From the NCBI GenBank assembly GCA_021846145.1, contig JAJZCJ010000128.1, forward strand, positions 1 to 8,697: 8,697 nucleotides of DNA, in the 5' to 3' direction. Both the position numbers and the translations under genes were made by a program. The stretch comes from Bacillota bacterium (GTDB taxonomy: Bacteria; Bacillota; Bacilli; Alicyclobacillales; SLC66). The notes below the pieces were generated by a model. It ran no database searches. It saw nothing but the letters and a program-made list of their open reading frames with translations, and was not told the DNA's origin. Below are positions 1 to 6,180 of the stretch, one piece after another; position 1 is the stretch's first letter; the number at the start of each line of letters is the position of its first letter.

Positions 1-369
1 ATTACTGAAGAAGGATTGCGAACCAATGTGCGCGTAGGAGTACAGTACATTGAAGCTTGGTTGCGGGGCTCAGGGGCCGTGCCACTGTATAATTTAATGG
101 AAGATGCTGCAACTGCGGAAATCTCTCGTGCCCAGGTGTGGCAGTGGATCAGACACCAAAAAGGCATATTGGTTGACGGACGTAAGGTCACTGTGGAACT
201 ATTTGAAGACATATTAGAGGATGAACTGAATCTTTTGCGCGATCAAATAGGAACTGACGCTTATCAAAACCGTGCATTTGCTAACGCCAGCGAATTATTT
301 CGACAGTTGATTTTGCAAGATCAATTTAGTAATTTTCTGACGGAACCAGGATACGAACAATTAAACTAA
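1..369 (+). CDS. aceB: Malate synthase A, C-terminal part (5' end outside window)
   Basis: Only the last 122 residues are visible. The frame is open from base 1, and the TTG at 16 is an internal Leu codon, not a start. Malate synthase condenses glyoxylate with acetyl-CoA to give malate, the second step of the glyoxylate shunt, in the cytosol. The fragment carries the family-typical stretch NVRVGVQYIEAWL, then VPLYNLMEDAATAEISRAQ and QVWQWIRH, which belong to the conserved C-terminal region of the A-type enzyme. The stop codon TAA is at 367-369. Isocitrate lyase follows 28 bp later on the same strand, so the two shunt enzymes are probably co-transcribed. Identification is from recognised conserved blocks. 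Nothing looks damaged in the visible part. Confidence 0.96.
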   Translation: MTEEGLRTNVRVGVQYIEAWLRGSGAVPLYNLMEDAATAEISRAQVWQWIRHQKGILVDGRKVTVELFEDILEDELNLLRDQIGTDAYQNRAFANASELFRQLILQDQFSNFLTEPGYEQLN

Positions 370-397
370 TAATATATAAATTATGGGAGTGGAGAAA

Positions 398-1684
398 ATG
401 ATTAAATTTGATGATAACGCCAAACAGGAACTAACTGAAAGCTGGAGTTCCAAACGATTTGAAGGGATTGTTCGCAATTATACAGAAGAAGATGTGTTGC
501 GCCTACGCGGATCTGTTCGCGTGGAAAATACACTAGCTAGACGAGGCGCTGAGCGTTTCTGGCGACAGCTGCACAGTGAACATCACATCAAGGCACTAGG
601 AGCGCTTACAGGGAATCAAGCCGTACAACAAGTCAAAGCAGGGCTACAGGCAATCTATGTTAGTGGCTGGCAAGTGGCTGCGGACGCAAATGTGGCAGGG
701 CAAATGTACCCTGACCAAAGTTTGTACCCCGCAAATAGCGTGCCGCAAGTAGTGAAAAAAATCAATCAGGCACTGCAACGTGCCGATCAGATTAATTTCC
801 GTGAAGGCAAGCAAGAGTTAGATTTTTTTGCACCAATTATTGCGGATGCAGAAGCAGGTTTTGGCGGTGCACTAAATGTTTTTGAAATTATGAAAGCAAT
901 GATTGAGGCGGGAGCTGCAGCAGTCCACTTCGAAGATCAACTAGCTTCTGAGAAAAAATGCGGCCACATGGGTGGCAAAGTGTTGATTCCGACTTCGCAA
1001 GCAGTGCGCAACTTGATCTCAGCTCGCCTTGCAGCAGATGTCATGGGAGAACCAACTGTACTCATCGCGCGTACAGATTCCCTTGGTGCAAACTTGATTA
1101 CAAGTGACATCGATGATCGTGATCATCCATTTATTTCAGGTGATAGGACAGAAGAAGGATTTTATCGTTTCGATAATAGCATCGGTGCCGCGATTGCCCG
1201 TGGTCTGGCTTTTGCACCATATGCAGATATAATTTGGTTTGAAACCGCTGATCCTAATGTGCAAGAAGCTAAGGAATTTGCGGCAGCTATTCACGCCGAA
1301 TTCCCAGGTAAATTGTTAGCCTACAATTGTTCACCCTCTTTTAATTGGAAGAAGAAGCTGAATGAACAAGCAATTGCTGAGTTCCAAGATAGCATCGGTG
1401 AAATGGGCTATAAATTCCAGTTTGTTACACTTGCTGGCTTCCATACATTAAACCATAGCATGTTTGAACTGGCTCATGATTACAAAACTCGTGGAATGGC
1501 CGCTTATTCTGAATTCCAACAACGGGAATTTGCAAGTGAAGTCGATGGTTACACAGCGACCCGTCACCAACGCGAAGTAGGGGCAGGATACTACGACGAC
1601 GTGGCATTGGTGGTTTCAGCCGGAAATGCATCCACGACCGCACTAAGTGGTTCGACAGAAGAAGAACAGTTTGAAACTGTATAA
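398..1684 (+). CDS. aceA: Isocitrate lyase
   Basis: Cytosolic enzyme that cleaves isocitrate to succinate and glyoxylate, bypassing the decarboxylating steps of the TCA cycle during growth on acetate or fatty acids. The product is 428 aa, normal for bacterial isocitrate lyase. Visible landmarks are the metal-site region ADAEAGFGG (149-157), HFEDQ (177-181), the catalytic signature [10 protein letters not shown] with Cys188, and NCSPSFNW (310-317). The C-terminus, [19 protein letters not shown] then GSTEEEQF, is typical of the family. The frame also opens at an ATG at 383, five codons upstream. I chose ATG 398 because GGGAG (385-389) lies 8 nt before it as a good Shine-Dalgarno site, whereas the 383 ATG has none. 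It lies directly behind aceB and is closed by a hairpin about 30 bp after the stop. Confidence 0.97.
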   Translation: MIKFDDNAKQELTESWSSKRFEGIVRNYTEEDVLRLRGSVRVENTLARRGAERFWRQLHSEHHIKALGALTGNQAVQQVKAGLQAIYVSGWQVAADANVAGQMYPDQSLYPANSVPQVVKKINQALQRADQINFREGKQELDFFAPIIADAEAGFGGALNVFEIMKAMIEAGAAAVHFEDQLASEKKCGHMGGKVLIPTSQAVRNLISARLAADVMGEPTVLIARTDSLGANLITSDIDDRDHPFISGDRTEEGFYRFDNSIGAAIARGLAFAPYADIIWFETADPNVQEAKEFAAAIHAEFPGKLLAYNCSPSFNWKKKLNEQAIAEFQDSIGEMGYKFQFVTLAGFHTLNHSMFELAHDYKTRGMAAYSEFQQREFASEVDGYTATRHQREVGAGYYDDVALVVSAGNASTTALSGSTEEEQFETV

Positions 1685-1713
1685 ACACACAAATAACAAA
1701 TGAATGAATGTCA

Positions 1714-1751
1714 CCCCTCCAAAAAAAGACATCATACCTCTTTTGGAGGGG
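1714..1751 (+). terminator. Hairpin terminator of aceBA
   Basis: A perfect 11-bp inverted repeat, CCCCTCCAAAA (1714-1724) and TTTTGGAGGGG (1741-1751), with a 16-nt loop, lies 29 bp after the aceA stop. On the + strand it is followed by ATTTCT, a weak T-rich tail. On the - strand no T run follows, so it best fits termination of aceBA. It sits between two convergent genes and may also limit read-through from the HD-GYP gene, whose stop is at 1762. Confidence 0.75.
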
Positions 1752-1761
1752 ATTTCTATGA

Positions 1762-2736
1762 TCAATCGATCAACTCAATGATTTTTACAGATGAGTCTAA
1801 GCTCAGATCAATAAACCCATCGAAAGTTTTAATCAACGGTCTCATTGGATCTACGTGATTAATCAAGACAATAGAACCAGATTGACCATTTGACAGATAC
1901 ACTTGTTCACCAATCAAAAACTCCATCGTATTTTTAATAAATACGGTGACAATTCCGGCATCAAACTTGCCGAAAATACCATCCTGAAGTTCGGCTAATA
2001 CGTGATAAATTGGCAGGGCATCATGATAAACTCTGGTCGAACTCATCGCATGAAAAACATCAGCTACCGCTACAATTTTACCAAAATAGCTGATTTTACT
2101 TTCGTCCAATCCAAATGGATAACCACTTCCGTCCACTCTTTCGTGATGTTCAAGTGCTACTAAAGCCTGACGATGTGAAGTCCCTACCGTCTGTTTTATC
2201 AACTGATAACCAAATACCGTATGTTTTTTAACCAATTCATATTCATCAAAAGTTAAACGCTGAGGTTTATTAAGTATATCTTCGGGCAATAACGCTTTGC
2301 CGATATCATGCAATGTAGCAGCTAGCATTAAAGATTGTAAATCACTAGATTCTAATTTCATCCATTTTCCAATCAATACTGATAATATGCCCACCGCAAT
2401 ACTGTGACGCAGTGTGTAATGGTCTTTTCTTTGCAACACAAGTAACAAACGTGATAAATCTAAATTAATATATACTTTAGTAAGCAATGGAATGATATTA
2501 TTTTGAACGTCCAGCAGTGGAATCCGTTGGTTTATTTTAGCATAGTGAAACACACTGTCTAATTGTTGCATCGCTTCATCTACCAGTTGATGATAATCAA
2601 GTCGTTGTATTTGATCAGGCTCAACCGCAATTAACGATTTGTCAATCAAAAAGGAAAGATCATCGTAGTCAGATTTTTTGTTGGTATCGTTTGAAATACG
2701 AAATTGATTTGTAAGTTTTGGTTTTTCCACTGGCAT
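1762..2736 (-). CDS. HD-GYP domain protein, probable cyclic-di-GMP phosphodiesterase
   Basis: A 324-aa cytosolic protein with no signal peptide or membrane segment. HD-GYP domains hydrolyse cyclic-di-GMP, so the likely role is lowering this second messenger, which governs motility, biofilm and sporulation-linked choices. Residues 1-100 are a helical N-terminal region with no recognised sensor domain. The HD-GYP core (about 105-265) holds the metal ligands His111, His143-Asp144 (HDIGK), His172, His197-His198 (HHERVDGSGYP, GYP at 205-207) and Asp226 (VADVFHAM). All expected HD-GYP motifs are present. After the core, about 270-324 forms a small beta-rich tail (LIGEQVYLSNGQSGSIV, then MRPLIKTFDGFIDLS) of a kind I associate with Bacillales HD-GYP proteins. 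The ATG at 2736 follows AAAAAGGA on the coding strand, and a good promoter lies just upstream. It is a single gene, convergent with aceA. Activity on c-di-GMP rather than another cyclic nucleotide is inferred from the family. Confidence 0.9.
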   Translation of the reverse strand: MPVEKPKLTNQFRISNDTNKKSDYDDLSFLIDKSLIAVEPDQIQRLDYHQLVDEAMQQLDSVFHYAKINQRIPLLDVQNNIIPLLTKVYINLDLSRLLLVLQRKDHYTLRHSIAVGILSVLIGKWMKLESSDLQSLMLAATLHDIGKALLPEDILNKPQRLTFDEYELVKKHTVFGYQLIKQTVGTSHRQALVALEHHERVDGSGYPFGLDESKISYFGKIVAVADVFHAMSSTRVYHDALPIYHVLAELQDGIFGKFDAGIVTVFIKNTMEFLIGEQVYLSNGQSGSIVLINHVDPMRPLIKTFDGFIDLSLDSSVKIIELID

Positions 2737-2773
2737 GAGTCCTTTTTGTATTGTAATAAATTACATTGTCTAT

Positions 2774-2802
2774 ATTATACAGAAATTTAATCGAAATTCC
2801 AA
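2774..2802 (-). promoter_or_regulatory. Sigma-A-type promoter of the HD-GYP gene
   Basis: Read on the - strand: -35 TTGGAA (2797-2802), a 17-bp spacer, and -10 TATAAT (2774-2779) preceded by TG one base upstream of the usual extended position. The match to the vegetative consensus is very good. The predicted start is near 2767, giving a leader of about 30 nt before the ATG at 2736. Confidence 0.72.
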
Positions 2803-2996
2803 TAGTAATGAAGATATTTTAAAAGTTAACATAATGTATATTATCGGACGTTGGATAAAGATTTCGTTTACTACATTCTTTAAAAAACTTTATGTTAACC
2901 ACGACGGCACTATGAAATCAGTTTGTTACAAATCACTTTGTTTCACTCACTAAGCGGCTTACCTGGTCCATTTCAACCAAGGAAGTCGCTTTTTCT
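2785..2996 (+). ncRNA. Possible small RNA ending at an orphan terminator
   Basis: Inferred only. A + strand transcript starting near 2785 from the TTGTAA/TATTAT promoter candidate would run about 210 nt and finish at the 2952-2996 terminator. It contains a 10-bp inverted repeat (2825-2834 with 2890-2899) that could close a long stem-loop. No known RNA family was recognised. The terminator could instead be a relic of a lost gene, or serve an unrecognised small ORF. Confidence 0.25.
2952..2996 (+). terminator. Strong rho-independent terminator on + strand with no assigned gene
   Basis: AAGCGGCTT (2952-2960) pairs with AAGTCGCTT (2983-2991) through nine pairs including one G-U. The stem continues as TGGT (2964-2967) with ACCA (2976-2979), an 8-nt loop, and mismatches at 2961/2982 and 2963/2980. 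The stem is followed by TTTTTCT. On the - strand no T run follows, so it does not fit the end of the Uma2 gene. No + strand gene with a ribosome site was found upstream. Confidence 0.75.
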
Positions 2997-3006
2997 AACC
3001 TTTTTG

Positions 3007-3049
3007 TCAGTGTGGTGCAGGTTATCACATAGATGACCTAGTTCACTGA
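3007..3049. repeat. Nested inverted repeat abutting the Uma2 stop codon
   Basis: TCAGTG (3007-3012) is matched by CACTGA (3044-3049), and inside it AGGT (3019-3022) by ACCT (3036-3039). The outer arm touches the Uma2 stop at 3050. There is no T run on either side in the needed orientation, so it is a poor intrinsic terminator. It could be an mRNA 3'-end stem, a protein site or an element boundary. Confidence 0.4.
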
Positions 3050-3622
3050 TCAGGCAAAAATGACGCTCACATGCACCACCAAATCAGGAAACATCGAAGG
3101 ACTCAGCTTGTCATCTGATTTGTACTCTTGCTCCGTCCAGCGAAGGACTGCCCCATCATGCAGGTAAATGTTGATATTTTTCTCTTCCGGGTCTACCACC
3201 CAATATTCCTTTACGCCTGCCTTTTGATATAAGTTTAGTTTGCGGATCAGGTCGTGTTTGGCGGTGGATGGTGACAAAGTTTCTACAATGAGTGCCGGTA
3301 TTCCTGTGATCCGCTTGTTGCTTTCGTATTCACCACACATGACGAACAAGTCAGGCTGAATCACCTTATTGGTTTGCTGGTTCTCTTCGAATGTGAGATC
3401 CATGGGAGCAATAAATGCTCGGCATTCCTTCCCACGCAAGTACATCGCAAACTCAGCACCAAGTTGTATAGCAACTTGCTGGTGTGCTGGCACGGGACTC
3501 GCCAATAAGTACGGTACACCATCGATCAATTCCCATCGTTCAGGGCCATCCCATGTGAGGTAGTCCTCATAGGTGTAGGTTTCTGTCTGATCTGTTTTTG
3601 GTTTTGACACAACACTCACCAT
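3050..3622 (-). CDS. Uma2-family protein (DUF820), PD-(D/E)XK nuclease fold
   Basis: A 190-aa cytosolic protein of the Uma2 family, predicted restriction-endonuclease-like proteins whose biological role is largely unknown. Visible marks, numbered from ATG 3622, are YEDYLTWDGPERWELIDG near the N-terminus, IQPDLFVM with Asp91, PALIVETLSPST with Glu114, and LIRKLNLYQKAGVKEYWVVD with Lys128. The Asp/Glu/Lys set is the presumed active site and all three are present. The C-terminus SMFPDLVVHV is usual for the family. The frame opens at a TTG (3637) overlapping the recombinase stop. An ATG at 3622 and a GTG at 3619 follow AAAGGA, and the GTG has the better spacing (4 nt), so the start is uncertain by a few residues. 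It is the last gene of the three-gene cassette, about 11 bp behind the recombinase, so probably co-transcribed. Family assignment is firm; a nuclease activity is inferred. Confidence 0.88.
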   Translation of the reverse strand: MVSVVSKPKTDQTETYTYEDYLTWDGPERWELIDGVPYLLASPVPAHQQVAIQLGAEFAMYLRGKECRAFIAPMDLTFEENQQTNKVIQPDLFVMCGEYESNKRITGIPALIVETLSPSTAKHDLIRKLNLYQKAGVKEYWVVDPEEKNINIYLHDGAVLRWTEQEYKSDDKLSPSMFPDLVVHVSVIFA

Positions 3623-3633
3623 TTCCTTTCGTT

Positions 3634-4209
3634 TCAAAGTTCCAATGTCAAATACACATTATCCAACTCTTCCTGTGTGATGCCAATGTACGCCAACGTT
3701 ACGGATGGGCTTGAATGGTTGAGCAGCTTCTGGATCCTCGTCACGTCCACGCCGGACGTGTATGCGTGGTAGGCAAACGTTTTCCTGAGCGTATGTGTGC
3801 CAATTCGATCCTTGATCCCAATCGCGCTGGCGGCTTGGTTAAGGATTTTCCACGCTTGCGCACGTTGCAGGAACCCGCCCTTTTTAGATAAGAATAACGG
3901 TTCGGTCAGTTGCGCGCGATCCAACCGCCCGAACCGCCCGATCAGGTATTCGCGCAGTGCCTTCTTCGCCATCTCGCCAAGTGGAAAGTCTTTCCCCTTC
4001 CCTGTTTTTTTCTCCTTGATCCCCAAGCGATCCCTGATTTTCTTTCCGTCTACCACTTCGCCTACCGTGAGCGCTAACAAGTCACTGATCCGCAACCCAC
4101 TGTTGATACCGACGACAAATAGGCAGTAGTCACGTTTATTTGTAGACAGCAAGATTTTCTTCATCGCGTCAATTTGTTTTCGCTCACGTATAGGCTGAAC
4201 GTAATCCAT
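3634..4209 (-). CDS. Tyrosine recombinase, catalytic core only
   Basis: A 191-aa site-specific recombinase of the XerC/XerD/phage-integrase superfamily. All catalytic residues are visible: Arg40 (SGLRISDLLAL), Lys68 (KKTGKGKDFPL), His139 and Arg142 (THTLRKTFAYHAY), His165 (LLNHSSPSVTLAY) and the nucleophile Tyr174. The usual N-terminal core-binding (SAM-like) domain of about 100 aa is absent, so it is a short stand-alone core of the kind found on Gram-positive phages, plasmids and integrated elements (B. subtilis YoeC is of similar size). The frame is intact, and ATG 4209 lies 11 nt behind GGGAGA, so this looks like a natural short form, not a truncation. The gene lies 16 bp after the ribbon-helix-helix gene. 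It contains GC-rich stretches (39 of 60 bases at 3901-3960), unlike its flanks, which suggests transfer. The DNA site it acts on is unknown. Confidence 0.92.
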   Translation of the reverse strand: MDYVQPIRERKQIDAMKKILLSTNKRDYCLFVVGINSGLRISDLLALTVGEVVDGKKIRDRLGIKEKKTGKGKDFPLGEMAKKALREYLIGRFGRLDRAQLTEPLFLSKKGGFLQRAQAWKILNQAASAIGIKDRIGTHTLRKTFAYHAYTSGVDVTRIQKLLNHSSPSVTLAYIGITQEELDNVYLTLEL

Positions 4210-4225
4210 CTATTATCTGCTCTCC

Positions 4226-4444
4226 CTACGCCTCTTTGTCTTCGTATGTTAGTTCCAGTTTAGGCTCGCTAGTTAAAGAAACGTTTTTTATTTCATTATG
4301 CTTAGATTCTTCGATCACACGAAGACCAGCATCTAATACATCTAAAACTGCTGACTGAAATTTATCAATTCGATTTTCGAAACGATAATCATCTAAACGG
4401 TTTTTCATTTCATCAGATACAGTGATGCTAAGTTTATGCGCCAT
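4226..4444 (-). CDS. Small ribbon-helix-helix (CopG/Arc-type) DNA-binding protein
   Basis: A 72-aa protein. Residues 4-9 (KLSITV) form the predicted beta-strand, 10-23 helix A (SDEMKNRLDDYRFE) and 28-41 helix B (KFQSAVLDVLDAGL), the classic ribbon-helix-helix layout that dimerises and reads DNA with the paired strands. Residues 45-72 are a charged, probably flexible tail. The ATG at 4444 is preceded by a very strong site, GGGGGA, with about 6 nt spacing. It is the first gene of the cassette with the recombinase and the Uma2 protein. Such proteins usually repress their own promoter or serve as antitoxins or plasmid copy-control factors. No adjacent classic toxin is seen, so autoregulator or recombination accessory factor is my inference. 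A TGATA-N12-TATCA dyad overlaps the predicted promoter upstream. Confidence 0.85.
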   Translation of the reverse strand: MAHKLSITVSDEMKNRLDDYRFENRIDKFQSAVLDVLDAGLRVIEESKHNEIKNVSLTSEPKLELTYEDKEA

Positions 4445-4465
4445 ATCTATTCCCCCATTTACACT

Positions 4466-4487
4466 TGATACGATTTACTGATTATCA
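4466..4487. promoter_or_regulatory. Possible operator dyad at the cassette promoter
   Basis: TGATA (4466-4470) and TATCA (4483-4487) form a short dyad with a 12-bp gap covering the predicted -10 and start region of the ribbon-helix-helix gene. The left arm is one of five TGATAC copies in this region. Its position suits autorepression. The dyad is short and could be chance. Confidence 0.35.
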
Positions 4488-4512
4488 TAGCAGATTTTTT
4501 TGTCCTTGAGAA
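4484..4512 (-). promoter_or_regulatory. Probable promoter of the RHH-recombinase-Uma2 cassette
   Basis: On the - strand: -35 TTCTCA (4507-4512), a 17-bp spacer and -10 TATGAT (4484-4489). The -10 matches 5 of 6 consensus positions and the -35 matches 4 of 6. The predicted start is near 4477, about 33 nt before the ATG at 4444. Its -10 lies at the edge of a TGATA-N12-TATCA dyad. Confidence 0.5.
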
Positions 4513-4692
4513 TCAATTATGATGATAAAAAGACAACAGAGTGGTTAAAATATACATAACAAGGTAATGATACATAACGGTTTCTATTAAACGATATGTA
4601 TGATATAAACGACATCGACCTTCTCTGCGCCTTTCTGCGCGATGAAAAAATGGTCACGAGCCTTTTATCCATGCGGCTTTTCGAGGATTTCT

Positions 4693-4725
4693 CTAATGAT
4701 ACACAAGTACATTATGTATCATTAG
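4693..4725. repeat. Perfect 11-bp inverted repeat, candidate recombinase or RHH site
   Basis: CTAATGATACA (4693-4703) and TGTATCATTAG (4715-4725) are exact reverse complements around an 11-bp centre (4704-4714). The arms contain the TAATGATACA word also seen at 4565-4574. Inverted arms of about 11 bp recall core sites of tyrosine recombinases, although the usual centre is 6-8 bp. It lacks a T run and has an AT-rich stem, so a terminator is unlikely. Confidence 0.6.
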
Positions 4726-4735
4726 GTTTTGGCGG

Positions 4736-4756
4736 AAAAAAACATCCGATAAGATG
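4736..4756 (-). terminator. Weak terminator candidate for the transporter operon
   Basis: On the - strand, CATC (4753-4756) and GATG (4743-4746) flank a 6-nt loop and are followed by a run of seven T (4736-4742). The stem is only 4 bp, so support is low. No better hairpin was seen between the permease stop at 4906 and the cassette. Confidence 0.25.
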
Positions 4757-4905
4757 ATTTGATGATAAAAAATACAAGCAGATTCATTGATTTGGATTTA
4801 GCATGTTGTTACTATTATATTGTTTCATGATACACCTACTATCCTGTTTACATATTAGCGTTTTATATTCTTATTTGCTTGATGACGTTTTGCTGTGAAA
4901 CTTTT

Positions 4906-6165
4906 TTATTTTGTATTTTTTGAAATAATCCAACCTACACCCGCTAATAATATGGGAAACATCCCTATCCAACCACTAAAGGGATAAATAATCACACAGA
5001 GAATTAAAGAAATCATTGCCATTGTTCGCCCCAAATTGTTTTTAGGCAACAATTTGATAGCTGCGCTCATTGCGATTAGATAAAGTGATAAAAATACAAT
5101 ACTCGGCCACATCATCATCGTACCAATTGGTAACTGCATTCCCATATGTACCATCAAATCAACAGTAAATACTATGGCCAAACCAATTAGTGCCGCATGT
5201 GGAGTCTTATATTTGGGATGCAATACAGCAAATATCTTGGGAAAATCACCACTTCTCCCCTGTGCGTAAACCATACGCGAGAATCCCGCAATATTCGTGT
5301 GAATCGCCCCGAATGTAATTAAAAAAGCTAAAATTGCCGTAATGTTTGCTGCCATTTTTCCAAAGCTGATAGTGAGCAATGACATTAATGGCGTGAGACT
5401 ATTTACACCTTGATATGCTTTGGTCCCAATGGTGACATAAGCAAGTGTGATATATAAAAGCCCTACGATAATATCGGCCAATAATAAACTTATCATGATT
5501 GTTTTCTTAGGGTTTTTAAATTCCTCTGCTAAATGTACGACCATTTCCCAACCGACAAAAGCCCAGAAAATTTCTACAGTTGCTTGACCAATCGGCAACC
5601 AGCCATGAGGCACAAACGGTACAAAATTGTTTAATTGAACATGTGGCAAAGAGGCTAAAATAGCAATCACAAGCAGCACCCCAATTAACCCCACATTCCA
5701 TACTTGTACCCAAGCAGCCAATTGAATCCCCAAATAATTAAGAATAACTGAAAGATACAACATCGAAGCAGCCAATACAGTCATTTGCCAATCTGCCAAT
5801 CTGAAAATACTGCCCATATAATACGCGCCCACCAATGCAACGACAGGTGCACCTAATGGCACAGTTCCTAAAAACAGCCAGCCAGTAATCCTTCCCCATG
5901 TTATACCAAAAGCTTCACGAGCAAAATTGGCAATCCCTCCTGCATGTGGAAAATAGGTGGCCATCGTCCCAAGTGTCATAGCAATAGGAAAACTCAAAAG
6001 CGTCATAAAAATCCATGCGATAATAGAAGATGGTCCTGCATCTTGTGCCAAAATAGATGGTAATACAAGTACCCCTGATCCCAAGACGGAACCGACAGCC
6101 AATGCACCCCCTGTCAACCAACCAATAGTGGGAACTAGACGTTGTTGCTCATTCATGTCTCCCAT
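4906..6165 (-). CDS. APC-superfamily amino acid permease, YjeH-like
   Basis: A 419-aa inner-membrane protein with about 12 hydrophobic segments. The N-terminal substrate motif of the APC family appears as GSVLGSGVLVLP (25-36). The pattern FPHAGGIANFAREAFG (72-87) with RITGWLFL (92-99), and WAFVGWEMVVHLAEEFKNPK (201-220), closely recalls E. coli YjeH, a methionine and branched-chain amino acid exporter of nearly the same length. Substrate and direction are inferred from that resemblance only. ATG 6165 is supported by AGGAG 7 nt upstream; a second ATG at 6156 lacks this spacing. It is the last gene of the operon, 15 bp behind the MFS transporter, so it probably responds to the same two-component system. 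The frame is intact. Confidence 0.88.
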   Translation of the reverse strand: MGDMNEQQRLVPTIGWLTGGALAVGSVLGSGVLVLPSILAQDAGPSSIIAWIFMTLLSFPIAMTLGTMATYFPHAGGIANFAREAFGITWGRITGWLFLGTVPLGAPVVALVGAYYMGSIFRLADWQMTVLAASMLYLSVILNYLGIQLAAWVQVWNVGLIGVLLVIAILASLPHVQLNNFVPFVPHGWLPIGQATVEIFWAFVGWEMVVHLAEEFKNPKKTIMISLLLADIIVGLLYITLAYVTIGTKAYQGVNSLTPLMSLLTISFGKMAANITAILAFLITFGAIHTNIAGFSRMVYAQGRSGDFPKIFAVLHPKYKTPHAALIGLAIVFTVDLMVHMGMQLPIGTMMMWPSIVFLSLYLIAMSAAIKLLPKNNLGRTMAMISLILCVIIYPFSGWIGMFPILLAGVGWIISKNTK

Positions 6166-6180
6166 TCACCTTCTCCTGCA

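Larger units (their letters stand above)
2737..3049. other. Intergenic region without a convincing gene
   Basis: 313 bp between the start of the HD-GYP gene and the end of the Uma2 gene. The left part is very AT-rich. It holds the HD-GYP promoter, a possible overlapping + strand promoter (TTGTAA 2751-2756, 16-bp spacer, TATTAT 2773-2778), a 10-bp inverted repeat GTTAACATAA (2825-2834) / TTATGTTAAC (2890-2899), a strong + strand terminator (2952-2996) and a nested inverted repeat (3007-3049). A 72-codon + strand frame (2735-2953) has no ribosome site and no recognisable product. It ends exactly where the terminator begins. Confidence 0.6.
4445..4905. other. 461-bp repeat-rich non-coding region upstream of the cassette
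   Basis: No credible gene. The region lies between the ribbon-helix-helix start and the APC permease stop, so it must hold the cassette promoter and the end of the transporter operon. It contains TGATAC five times: + strand at 4466, 4568, 4697 and 4828, and inverted at 4716-4721. TAATGATACA occurs exactly at 4565-4574 and 4694-4703, and inverted at 4715-4724. Also present are two copies of TGATGATAAAAA exactly 240 bp apart (4520, 4760), a TAAACGATAT/TAAACGACAT pair 18 bp apart (4588, 4606) and a TCTGCGC pair 10 bp apart (4624, 4634). The density suggests a protein-binding or recombination region. Confidence 0.6.

Noticed and set aside
2735..2953. 72-codon + strand ORF across the intergenic region
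   Set aside because: Starts at the reverse of the HD-GYP start codon, has no ribosome site, AT-driven composition and no recognisable motif. Kept only as a note because it ends at a terminator.
3797..4129. 110-codon + strand ORF opposite the recombinase
   Set aside because: Complete antisense shadow of a gene with all catalytic residues; no ribosome site or family resemblance.
4226..4444. Toxin-antitoxin module based on the RHH protein
   Set aside because: No RelE/ParE/MazF-like toxin is adjacent; the next gene is a recombinase. Uma2 as a toxin is conceivable but unsupported.
4478..4490. Fur-box-like TGATTATCA
   Set aside because: Only a partial match to a half-site, with no second half and no iron-related gene nearby.
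4517..4672. 51-aa - strand ORF (basic N-terminus, MDKRLVTIFSS...) upstream of the RHH gene
   Set aside because: No Shine-Dalgarno site before its ATG, and it runs through the repeat cluster. Likely chance, though it is oriented like the cassette.
4693..4725. Reading the 11-bp inverted repeat as a transcription terminator
   Set aside because: Stem is AT-rich and neither side has a proper T run (GGTTTTGG on + strand, AGAAATCC on - strand).
4792..4820. + strand promoter-like TTGGAT / TTATAT with a 17-bp spacer
   Set aside because: Only antisense DNA of the permease lies downstream; matches of this quality are common in AT-rich DNA.
2737..4905. CRISPR array or tRNA gene as integration target
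   Set aside because: No regularly spaced long repeats, and no tRNA cloverleaf or CCA-type end was recognised by eye in either non-coding stretch.
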